Origin: Monoraphidium neglectum
Lineage: Eukaryota; Chlorophyta; Chlorophyceae; Sphaeropleales; Selenastraceae
Assembly (NCBI RefSeq): GCF_000611645.1
Contig: NW_014013458.1
Coordinates: 24,639-38,227 of the forward strand
Reading direction: 5' to 3'
DNA: 13,589 nt
The notes beneath the pieces were generated by a model. That model had not been told where the DNA came from and did not search any database. It was given only the letters and a program-made list of their open reading frames with translations. The position numbers and the translations under genes are program-made. Each line of letters starts with the position of its first letter. The first letter of the stretch is position 1. Shown here piece by piece: positions 1-9,348 of the stretch.

Positions 1-2265
1 GCAGCGATCAAGTGGATCGTCAAGGTACGCACCCCCCCCCCCTATGGAGGCGAACATGGGAACGTGCCTTACCAACATCACCGCCACTGTTTGCAACTGC
101 GCAGCGGCCAGTCAAATCACACGCCTTTTCTTTCGACACGTGCCCTTGCCCTGCCTTCCGCCGCCGCCAGCTGTTCGATGTTGCTGAATTCCCTGCACAC
201 CTGCTCTCATTGACACCCCTCTCCCCCCCCCCCCGCAGGACGGTATCGGCGCCGCGGGGCGCTTTGTTGTGGGGGGCCGCCTGGGGCGCGAGTTTGACGA
301 CGACCCGCGGCGGTGGAGGATGGTGGCAGAGGCCATCACAACAATTGGTGGGTTTCTCCAGGGATTGTTTGTGTCGGGTTGCTGTGTGCCGCAAGACTGT
401 CAGGTTGGGATGCGCTCCTGGACAACGCAGTTGTCCTGTGGGCCGGTCCTGTGGGCTGCAAGCAAGACAGCATATCGGGCCGTGCGCCTGGCTCGGGCCC
501 CCGCGCGCCTCACGAACGGGGGTTTGTGCCCAGAGCACCGAGCCAGTGGCGTCACAGAACTGTGCTCGAGGTGTTGGGCCCTTTGCTGGGGACCAATTTC
601 AGAGCTTGCGGCGTCTGTCGCAGGCCACAACCCACCACCATCGGCCACGTCTTGCCAGGCAACACTGCGGACCCCTTCTCCCCCTCCCCCCCCCCCCCCA
701 CACACACACACCCTCACACCCGAAGGCCTGGCCCTCGAGATCTCCACCACGCTGTACCCCCAGAACTTCCTGCTGCTGGCGTCCACCGGGAACTTTACCA
801 AGGCGGTGGCCAAGGGCATGGGCAAGCCGGTGTTCAGGGTGGTGCAGACGCACTTTGCGGCCACGGGCAACGTTGGGGCGGTGGCGGCCAAGGAGGAGGT
901 GCGTGGGATGGGTCCAGGGCGGAGGCGACCGTCGACCGGGGACCAGCCGGCGTCGTGTGCTTGACGCTGTTTGCAGGGGTTGTGTGTGGCTGTTCATTAG
1001 GACACTGCTTAACACAAGGCATGGACGGCAAGAGATGTGCAGTTTCAGGCGCCTTGCGCTTGTCTGCTGTCGACGCATGCATTGCAGGATATGGACGCGG
1101 CCGGTGCCGCCTCTTGGCATCTGCATGCATCGCTCAAGCGGTGTTCGCTCATGCACTTTGGCGGACAGCATGCGCGCTGCAACCCGTGCCATGAATCTCT
1201 GGCACACCATGACCCCGCCGCCATGTGCTCGTTCAGGTGTGGGAGGTGTCCGCCCAGCTCGCGGGCTACGCCGCCAGCGTGGCACTGCTGCAGTCGCTAG
1301 AGGGCACAGGTGAGGCCGCTTTGCTGGGCAGGGGTCAACGCTTGCGGATGATGACAGAGACCACGCTGGCACAATTGTGCCGGCAGCAGTTGATGCGGCA
1401 AGCGGCATGTCAGTCTTTTGGCATGTGACCTGTGGCCTTGAATTGCTTCTTGTGGGGGCTCAGGCTTCTCACTCTCCTCCTGCCTTCACTCTCAACCCAC
1501 CAAGCCTCCCCCACAAAACGCGTCTCAGGGTCCTGGCAGCCGGTGGTGGGCCTGTGGGCGCTGGTGCAGGGTGTGCACGTGTTGTTTCGCTTCGCGGCCC
1601 TCAGCCAGCTGCGCTTCGCAACGCTCAACCAGAAGCGCGCCTGCGCGCTCGCCGCGGCCCACGTCGCCGCCGTCCGCGGCGGCAGCGGTGGGGACGGGCA
1701 TGGGGGCCTGTCAGCAAGCGTGGATGCGGCGGCGGCGGTGGCGACCCCGGTGCTGCCTGGTGTCGAGGAGGTGAACGCGGCGGAGCCGATGCTGACACCG
1801 GCCGGGTCAGTGCGGCCACGAATGCGGCTGGGGGTCACCATAGCGGAGGCCTGGGGGAGCGGCGATGACAAGAAGCAGGGCTCGGGCGCCGCGGCTGTGG
1901 GGCAGGGCCCGGGGGCCTCAGAGCTGGCGGAGTGGGTGGGGCTGTACGAGGCAGAGCAGTACCTGCTGACGTGGCGCGACGGCGCGGCGTGGGTGGTGGT
2001 CAAGAGGGACGCGGCGCCGCCGGCGCTGCTGCAGGCGGTCTGGCAGGCGGCGTGGCTGGACGCGGCGACGAGCAGCAGCAATGCAGCTGGCAACGGCGGC
2101 GGGAGCAGCGGCGCGGCTGATTTTGGCCTGTTGAAAGAGAGCCTTGCGGCGGCCCGGCGGCACTACCCGGGGTTTTTGGCTGCGATGGAGTCGGCGGGCT
2201 GGGACTTGACGGCGCCACCGGTGCTACAGATGCAGCAGACGCGGGTGGTAGTGGAGAGCGAATGA
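1..2265 (+). CDS. RUS3: RUS-family (DUF647) protein, RUS3-like; 5' end missing; five exons
   Basis: Exon model: 1-24, 239-347, 726-898, 1237-1309, 1529-2265 (TGA at 2263-2265). All four introns are GT-AG and the phases (0,1,0,1) keep one open frame of 371 residues. The N-terminus lies upstream of the window. Seen: AIKWIVK joined to DGIGAAGRFVVGGRLGREFD (about residues 2-28), LYPQNFLLLASTGN (54-67), then AAKEEVWEVSAQLAGY across the exon 3/4 junction and LRFATLNQKRA in exon 5. These are hallmark blocks of the DUF647 family, and the AAKEEVWEV block plus the C-terminal region ending near 'ESAGWDL' fit plant RUS3 and animal RUSF1 better than RUS1/2/6. Family members are membrane- or plastid-associated; RUS1 and RUS2 of Arabidopsis act in root UV-B sensing and auxin-related growth, while the biochemical role of RUS3 is unknown. 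Exon 5 has an alga-style Ala/Gly-rich insertion (about residues 161-200) after the conserved NQKRA block. Family call very secure; RUS3 rather than another paralogue is from remembered conservation. Confidence 0.9.
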
Positions 2266-2586
2266 GGACGCAGCAACAACTTGAACCACATTGTTTTTTT
2301 GCTTTATTGTTTTGTCGAATGGCCGCCTTGTGATATCAGGTCAGAGAAATTGATTCAGGTCAGAGACATGCGACAGGGTCCAAGTGTTCTGCTGGATGGA
2401 TGCCACGGCCAGGTCTGGGTCCTGGTTCCGTTTGGTGTGGCTGGCAGCCAGGGCAATTCTAACAGTCTGGTTGAGATGCGGGTGGATCCACCCGCACTGG
2501 GCGACTCAGGGGCACAGAGCTGCCACATAACTTTGAATTCCCTGACAGGTACGCTTGCAGTGTTGAGATGAGGCATGAGTAACTTG
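2266..2586 (+). other. 3' UTR/intergenic stretch after the RUS3-like gene
   Basis: This should contain the 3' UTR of the RUS3-like gene. A T-rich patch follows the stop at 2290-2316. I see no TGTAA, the usual green-algal polyadenylation signal, before the microsatellite. The open frame across 2281-2571 has no good start and no recognisable protein, so I do not call it a gene. Confidence 0.5.
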
Positions 2587-2629
<43 letters not shown>

Positions 2630-2654
2630 ATCTATCTATCTATCTTTCTATCCA
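2587..2654. repeat. (TCTA)n tetranucleotide microsatellite
   Basis: Nine TCTA units (2587-2622), one TCTT, four TCTA (2627-2642), one TCTT, one TCTA and a terminal TCCA at 2651-2654. The two TCTT interruptions lie exactly 20 bp apart, which suggests one local duplication of a five-unit block. The array is open in the plus frame as alternating Ser-Ile-Tyr-Leu, but this is a by-product of the repeat rather than evidence of coding. Confidence 0.97.
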
Positions 2655-2804
2655 TGAGGACAGAGGCCGTGGCCCCGGTGACGCCACGCCCGCGACTCAT
2701 CAGGGCGGTGCTCAGCACCCCGCCGTGCACCGCGCAAACCATCCCAGATCCTGGCAGACCCGGCTTTCGCTGCACGACGCGCCAGACGGCGCCGGCGCAA
2801 CACT

Positions 2805-3821
2805 GTGCCTGAGCAGCTTGACATTGTCAAACAAATGAATCGCTCTGCTGGACTCAGATTGTGCCCCGCATCATCACGCGCTGCACCCACTCGGCTCCCG
2901 CGCTGCACGCCCCAAGCTGCAGCCACTGCAGCTGCTCGGCTCGCCCAGCCCGCTGCAGCGAGTGCTCGGAGCACGTCAGGGCACCCACATTCTGGCAAGA
3001 GTTGCTCACAGGGAGGCAAGGCACTGCGGGGTGCTGAAGCGGCACACCTTGCAGAGGATCAAGGCCGAGGGCGCAGTCGGCGGCCTTCCCCGGGGAGGGG
3101 GGGGGCTGTCGACCCGAGTCTTGACACCTGTGCGCGGAGCTCCGGGCGGCTGAACCCCGCCAGGCCGCCCGCCCTTTTGAAGGCCCTGGATGCGGAAGTA
3201 GACGTGCCTTTGCGGCACCAGCGCCTTGAGCAGTGCCATGACGCCCCTCCGCGGGGTCGGCCAGCCTGCGCCAGCTGGAGAAGCCCATTTCAAGGCGCTG
3301 CACCTTCGGGGCCACACGGCAGAACGGCGTGTTGACCAGTGCTATTGTGGAGAACATTGTAGTGAGCGCGCTGCTGGGGCCAGTCACGATGCACAACCGG
3401 CTGTCGCAGCAACACTAACGCAGGGCATGGCGGTGCAGCTCAGCAGCTTCGTAAGAAGTGCAGTCACGCTGCAGGTTGGCCTTGGGTGGCGGCAGGGGGC
3501 TGGCAGGCGCCGATGCAGGAGTGGACATCACCCCTCGACCTGCACCCCTAGGGCTGCAAGGGCTGCTCAAGCTGCGGGGGGTGTCCGACTGGCAGGGTTG
3601 CAGGGGAGGTACTCCTGTTACCAGTAGGGAGGGGAGGTACTTTGCGAACGTGCACACGATCAGGCATGGCGCAGGGACCGCTGGCAGGGATGGTCACGTT
3701 TTGGGACGAGCCCTTGATTCACGCGCTGCCGAAGGAAATACCACGCAAGGGAGGCAGCAGCAAGCGCAACCCCGCACAGCCAGTTGAATGCGCGACCCGC
3801 TGCACAGAGCAAGCGACGTGA
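2805..3821 (+). pseudogene. Unrecognised protein-like segment: decayed gene or multi-exon gene of unknown family
   Basis: I do not recognise this. Several plus-strand stretches read like real protein but in different frames. The stretch 2858-3034 follows a plausible acceptor (ggactcag, ending at 2857) and begins IVPRIITRC; it contains a Cys cluster, C-x2-C-x-C-x6-C-x2-C-x2-H, faintly like a MYND or other zinc-binding module, and stops at 3035. The stretch 3171-3236 contains ALLKALDAEVDVPLRHQRLE. The stretch 3263-3415 contains LEKPISRRCTFGATRQNGV, then a hydrophobic IVENIVVSALLGPV, and stops TAA at 3416. An ATG at 3666 opens a short frame with TFWDEPLIHALPKEIPRKGG, ending in a GTGAGT donor at 3818 or a TGA at 3819. 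No single join that keeps the frame throughout convinced me. The antisense strand also has open stretches at 2854-3396 and 3660-4073 that could be real instead. A pseudogene, or a gene with short introns, would both fit. Confidence 0.25.
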
Positions 3822-4123
3822 GTTGCGCTTCGGTGGTAGGCTGTCGTGTTCAACTCGGTGCCTGGGACAGAGCCCTCTGAGGGCACAACTATGAGTCATC
3901 AGCACGTCGAGCGTTCGGCAGACGCTGGCGGCTCTCGCCTCCTGGCGCCTGCCGCTGGATGCGAGCCTTAAACAAAAGGCGTCGAGGTGGGACCACGCCA
4001 CAACCACAAGCCAGCCTCCGTTCCAGCCCGAAACCGCAGAGCGCCACCCGCCGTCGCAGCGCGCGCGACCCAATTGTGCTGCGCCGCCGCCCTGGGATGT
4101 CGCCGCTGCGGGGTGCGGTCACG
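3822..4123. other. Presumed 3' flank of the FYV7-like gene; no gene seen
   Basis: This lies just downstream of the FYV7-like stop and should include its 3' UTR on the minus strand. I find no TTACA (TGTAA on the minus strand) here. The minus-strand open frame over 3660-4073 is unrecognised; it has one hydrophobic stretch, NWLCGVALAAASLAWYFL, that could be mistaken for a membrane segment. Confidence 0.4.
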
Positions 4124-5928
4124 TTATCTGCGTCCCGGCGGCTTGGCCTCCGCCTGCAGCTTCTCCAAGATACCCTCTATGCGGTGCCGCATCTGGGGCT
4201 GCCCGTGGCGCGTCTTGGCGAAGAACTTGGCCTTGGACGCCTTGCGCTGGCGCTGCGCATGGGGCAAAGGGTTGTTGGGAGGGCAACACGTGAGCGTCTG
4301 GGAGGTGGCGCTGGTGGTGTAGGATGGCACGTTCAAGAGCGATGCGTGCGAGTCACGGCGTGCCGTTTGTGGGCACGGGGTTGGTGAGCACAAGGGGGTC
4401 GGTGGCCCAAGGCTGTTGCGGTGTCGCGACGGGACGATTTGGCATGGTTTGGGCTGCCGCTCCTCGGGCCCGCTTGTCCCGCTGCCTTGCTGCCCTGGCA
4501 TCCGTCGCTTGCCCCCTCGCCGGCACGCGGGTCGTCACGCCCCACCACTTGAGAGACGCGCACTCCAAGCCGATGGCGTGCTCTGACCGGTGATGACACA
4601 AAACTCTCATGGCACATCCACGCCCATAGCAGCGTCCCTCGTCCCTGACCTGCCAACAACCCCTGCAGCTGGCCTTGACCAAACCAATCCCCCCCCACCC
4701 AAATCAAGTCAACCCCAGCCCAGGCCCCTCACCTCCTTTGCCTCCAGCTCCTCCCTCCGCCGCTGCGCAGCAACAAGCCGCTGCAGTTTGCCGAGGCACA
4801 GCGGGCAGAGAGTTGCAGGCGAAGCGAAAGCCGGTAGTGAGCGCGATCGCCGCAGGCACAGGGTCCGGCCGATTCGGCATGGCGGCTCTGCCGCAGCCGC
4901 TGAAAACGCGCAAAATCGCGAGCACCCTGCCGCCACGCCGAATGAGCAGCAGCAGCGCAGCGGCTCACCTCCTCCTTTGCCTTCTGCTCCTCCTCCAACT
5001 GGGCGCGCCGTTTCGCCGCCAGCCGCTCCAGCTGCGATGGTGGCCCCGTTGCGCCCCCCCGCCGCCTGCCCCGCCCCCTGCCGTGCCCCTCATGCTGCTG
5101 CCCCTCCGCCTCAGCCCCGTCGTCATCACCGCTGCCCCCTAGCCGAGGACCCCGCTGCGATTTGCCCTGCTGGCCGCGGGCGCCAGCGTCAGTTGCCGGC
5201 TGTAACGCATTTGATGAGGAGCAGGCAGACGGGGTGTGTGAGCGTGTGTGGGTTTGTGTGAGTGTGCGTATGAGTGTGCGAACGTGCATGCGCGAGTTTG
5301 CAAGACACTGAGAGGGCAAGCTCGAGCTGAAGGAGATGAGGGTTAACCGGGCGCCCAGGCGAAGTTGATGAGGGTATGAGATGTGAAGTGGTGGCAGTGG
5401 TGGTGATGTTTGGGGTGGGGGAGGGGTCGATGCGCCGCGTCCCCGACCCCAATCGAGCAGTCGGCACATGCAGCTCGCAGGGCCACGGCCACTGCCGCCC
5501 GCACACCCTCCACACCCACACCAACAACGCGCGCGGGCGCAACCCACCTCTGTGGGTGGCGGCGGCAGCCATCGCTGCTTCTGCCGCTGCTGCCGAGGCG
5601 CTCCCCCCTCGCCCTCCTCCTCGCCCCCACTGCTGCCGCCGCTGCCGTCGCTGCCGCCGCCGCCGTGGCTGAGGTCTGCCAAGGGGTCCGCCGCGTCCAA
5701 GTCATCCAGGCCGTCCCGCAGCGCTGGCGGCGCCGCCAGCCGCCCGTCCGCCTCCAGGCGCTTGAGGGTGCGGCGGTACTTATTCACCTTCTTGGCTTTC
5801 AGGTTGCGCGCCTTCTGGATGACTTGGCGCTTGTCATACGTGCTGACGGCACCCCTGTACTGACCGCGCCCGCGGCCGCGGCCGCGGCCGCCGCCGCCGC
5901 CGCCTCGGCCGCCGGGCTTGCTGTGCAT
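4124..5928 (-). CDS. FYV7: FYV7/CCDC59-type rRNA-processing protein, four exons
   Basis: Exons in transcript order: 5928-5548, 5199-4969, 4780-4733, 4252-4124 (TAA at 4126-4124). Every intron is GT-AG and phase 0; the product is 262 residues. FYV7 (yeast) and CCDC59/TAP26 (animals) are small basic nucleolar proteins needed for small-subunit rRNA processing. Seen: a Gly-Arg N-terminus (7-22), a basic block YDKRQVIQKARNLKAKKVNK (31-50) with KYRRTLKRL following, an acidic/Gly linker (72-110), a charged coiled-coil-like stretch LERLAAKRRAQLEEEQKAKEE (about 185-204) running on through exon 3, and the family's C-terminal signature KTRHGQPQMRHRIEGILEKL (233-252). The start at 5928 is the only Met close to the conserved part; the frame stays open upstream to 6597, so a longer N-terminus is possible. 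Exon 3 encodes only 16 residues, and a different acceptor 30 bp further in (after gcgcag) is possible. Confidence 0.85.
5229..5293. repeat. Degenerate GT-rich repeat inside FYV7-like intron 1
   Basis: A run of GTGTGTGAG/GTGTGCG-like units on the plus strand (CA-rich in the transcript) sits near the 3' end of intron 1 (5547-5200), ending about 30 bp before the acceptor. In the transcript it is pyrimidine/A-rich. It is imperfect, with no constant period beyond the dinucleotide. Confidence 0.7.
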
Positions 5929-7590
5929 GCTGCGCCGGGGCAGCGAGGCGCGTGGGGTCGCTGGGCCGCCGCAGCTGCCTGCCGCCGCTGCTGCGTTGTG
6001 CAGGTGCTGCTCGGCTCCGGCCTGCGGAGCTGCACTGCCCCCGGTTCCAGGTGATACGTGCTTGCTTCGTGACTTGATTGAGTTGCAGTCTGTTCGACAG
6101 ACAACCGAAAGACGCAGGCAGGCGCCTGGCAACGAGCTTTGTACACAGCGCGATCGATCAAGACGCTGAAGAGTCCTGCTATGGCTTTCTGTTGTGATTT
6201 GATCGCACACGGTATATACCGCTGCCATTGCTGCGACCGCTTCACCATCTGGCTGAGGAACAAGCGGTCCAGTCGGACCTTGGTGACACCCGCAGCTGAC
6301 AGTGCCGAAATGTCGCGCTTCCGGGCGGCAGGCCCTCACGCACGCTGAAAGAATCGCTGTGTTCAGACAGACTTTGACCGGTGCTACACCACGCGTGCTG
6401 CGGCTGGCAGTTGCTGGTGCAGCACACGGGGCGACAAACCGCAATGCAGGATTTCGTTCTGGGCCTGGCGGAACTGCTTGGGCAAGAGGGCCCACGAAAG
6501 CCCGTGCGTGCACCATGACTGGCACCCACCAAACACCTAGCTTTGAACAACGTGGCCATGAAAAGATTCTCATGAACTGCTGCACGTTCAGCTTCATGCC
6601 ACACCCAATGCTGTGCGGCCCCTAAGATGTTGAGTCATGTACCTGACATTTCTGCACGCGTCCATCGGCCCTAGACGGCTGCGGTGCGACGGAATTTTAG
6701 GTGGCGCCACAAGTCACACAGATATGGATGGGGTGAAAAGGTGGGAAGGGGCGCCGAGGCTGCTGGCCTGCAGGCTGGACGGGGGAGGGTGTGATGGCAG
6801 CAGGCCCTGATGCTGCCGTGCATAAATCGACCACGCCCAGGCTAGCATGAGGTTGTGTAAAGGAAATGAAGGCACCTGGACAGCGCAGGCAAGGCTTGTG
6901 AGCTTCGGGAGCTTCTGCCAATTGGGAAGCCTGGGGCATGGCTGCAGGCCCCTGCACTCTCGACACACGGCGGCTGAGTGTCGGGTTGCATTGCAGGCGC
7001 GAGGCGAGCGGCATCCGCGAGGGGGGCGCACACGGTTTTGGAGTTGCAGGGCGCATGCAAATACTTTGGGCTGGTGCGGCGGCAGGGCAGGGCAACGCGC
7101 CAATACAGCTGCAGGACTGCTGAGGGCGATGGCAGAGTGAAGTGCAGCTGGTGTGGGTTGGCCTAAACAGATGTCAGCGTTGCGGGTCTCAAGTTTTGAC
7201 CCCTTGAGGACCTCAATGACAGAGCAGCAGAGAATTTGCTTGAAAATGCAAGGCGGCCCGTCTGGCAGCTCTGTCGTCGTGAGTGTTGGGGCCCAGCGTC
7301 ACCGGGTGCATGCGCCCTTTGACTGCGACCTACCCCCTCCTCGGAGAGAAAGCCCCCTGTGCTCACAAAGCCAGGGCAATACCAGCCCTGAATCGTTCAT
7401 CAGCAAATATCGCGATTGTTTCATCGAGGTGCAGGTCACCCGCGCTTCGCCGCTATATTACAACAGGGACGATCAGGCAGGTGGGAGGGTCGACCCGCTT
7501 GTGGCCCCCCGTGGTCGCCGTTTCAGGAAGGCACATTCGGGGCTTGCACCCAGCTAAGAAGCGTGTATCACAACATCTTATCCTATCTAC
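5929..7590. promoter_or_regulatory. Divergent intergenic region, promoters of the FYV7-like (-) and CCCH (+) genes
   Basis: The two flanking genes point away from each other, so both 5' ends and promoters should lie here. Visible candidates are a perfect 12-bp palindrome cggtatataccg at 6210-6221 (TATA-like, 282 bp before the FYV7-like ATG) and tatatta at 7454-7460 (about 131 bp before the CCCH-gene ATG). Both are inferred from sequence only. I find no recognisable coding exon in this 1.66 kb; the open frames here show no family motifs. Confidence 0.4.
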
Positions 7591-9294
7591 ATGCTGCGGC
7601 AGGGCGCAGGCGCTCCAATGCAGGGGCGGACCCCCGCCTACTACGCTGCCGCTGGCGACGCCCCCGTGAACAGCAACAGTACGAGCAGCGCTCAAGAGTG
7701 CCCGGCATGTGAAAACTCCTGGCAATCACATGCCTGTAGTTGCAACGGCTTTCAGCCCTCTGAGCCGGTCTGCGGCGCCCCCGCAGCCCCCTCTGCGCGC
7801 GGCAGCCCCAGCAAGGCGGCAAGCCGCGGGTCAAGCTTCGCCTCCGGCTGCGGGGGCACTCCCGGCAGCAGCAGCGATGGCCCACGCTTGGAAGATCCAG
7901 TTGTAGCCGCCGCCGCGCGGCTCGCCGAGTGCGGCTCGGCCGGCCGTCGCGGCGCGTGCAGCGCAGACGGCAGGCCGGGCACCAGCTGCTCTGCCAGCAG
8001 CAGCGGGTTCAGCGGCAGCCCCCCCACATGCAGCACCCCGGCGTGCAGCCCGGCCGGCAGCCGCCGCGGCAGCTGCAGCGGCGCGGCGAGCGTCTCGGAG
8101 GTCGCGTCGCCCTCGGCGTCGTCGGTTGCTGACTGTGACCAAGACGGTGAGGCAGAGGGCGGCGAGGGGGGCAGCGTGCTGGAGGGCAGCAGTGCGGAGT
8201 ACATCATGTTCTCCTGGAAGGTGGTGGACTGCCCCTATGCCGACCTGGAGCACGACTGGTGGGCTGGGCAGAGGTGCATGGGGACATACGAGAGGCTTAG
8301 GATGAGTTCAGAGTCTTGATCGCTGGCGCTGGTGCTGGTGCCGGAGCCAGTGCTGACGCAGATGCTGATGCAGCTGCTAGTACGAGCGCTGGTGCTGGTC
8401 GGCACGAAGGGTTTGTGTTGATGTAGGCAGCAATGGGCAACAGGGGGCGTGGGTCCGGCCAGCGCCTGCCCAGCAGCAACTTGCAGCAGGGCGGTGTGGC
8501 CAAAGGGGGTCGCCCCCCCCCTCGCTCTATCATCTGCACATTGCTCCGCCTGACATACAATTGACCACACCCACGGCCTGCAGGGCCACATGCCCCTGGG
8601 CACACCCAGAGGAGAAGGCGCGCCGCCGCTCCCCGGCCACGCACCCGTACCAGGCGGCCTGCTGCCCAGACGTGCGCCGCCGCGGCCGTTGCCCGCGCGG
8701 GGAGCAGTGCCCCTGGGCCCACAGCGTGTTTGAGATCCACTTGCATCCCTCGAAATTCCGCACAAAGGTGGGGTTCGGAGAGGGGAGGGCGGGCGGTGAT
8801 AACCACCAGTGATGCCGGTTGCTGTCTCAGGAGACTGCGTTGCACAGGCTGTGATGCAGGCAGCGGCCTGTCAGGCGGCAGGCCGCCAACGCTTGCTGCT
8901 GCATGGGATTCGGCCAGGCGAACCCCTCAGCAAAGCAGATTCCCAGCGCGGCCCTCTTCTTCCTGAACCAATCGACAACAAACTCGCAAACCCTCTGCAT
9001 CCCCCCCCCACCTGCCTGCACTCCCGATTAGATGTGCCGCGATGGAGCCGACTGCTCCCGCAGCATATGCTTCTTCGCCCACCGCGAGGACGAGCTGCGG
9101 CGGCCCTGCCCTGCGCCAGCCACTGTTGCCCTCACCGCTGCCAGTGCATGTGGCGCTGCAACCTGGGGCTCGCACGCCCAGCTGCAGCAGGCAAGCGACA
9201 GCACAGTGCAGGGCGGCGGCGCGCACGTTGCTAATGAGCAGAGCCAGCAGCTGCTGCGGCAGCAGCAGGAGAAGCAGCAGCAGCAGCAACAGCA

Positions 9295-9348
<54 letters not shown>

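Noticed and set aside
12..1313. 433-codon plus-strand open frame over the RUS3 introns
   Set aside because: It reads through introns in a different frame from the conserved RUS blocks and has no family resemblance; GC-rich DNA has few stop codons.
2575..2838. ORF with Ser-Ile-Tyr-Leu repeats starting in the TCTA array
   Set aside because: The repeated peptide is only the translation of the microsatellite.
4253..4732. Possible extra exon of the FYV7-like gene in the long intron 3 (basic stretch AARQRDKRARG)
   Set aside because: Exons 3 and 4 join in phase 0 and already match the family's continuous C-terminal region, so no extra exon is needed.
7707..7754. Possible short intron in CCCH exon 1 (gtgaaaac to tttcag)
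   Set aside because: Removing it shifts the frame into an immediate TGA, and at about 50 bp it is far shorter than the other introns.
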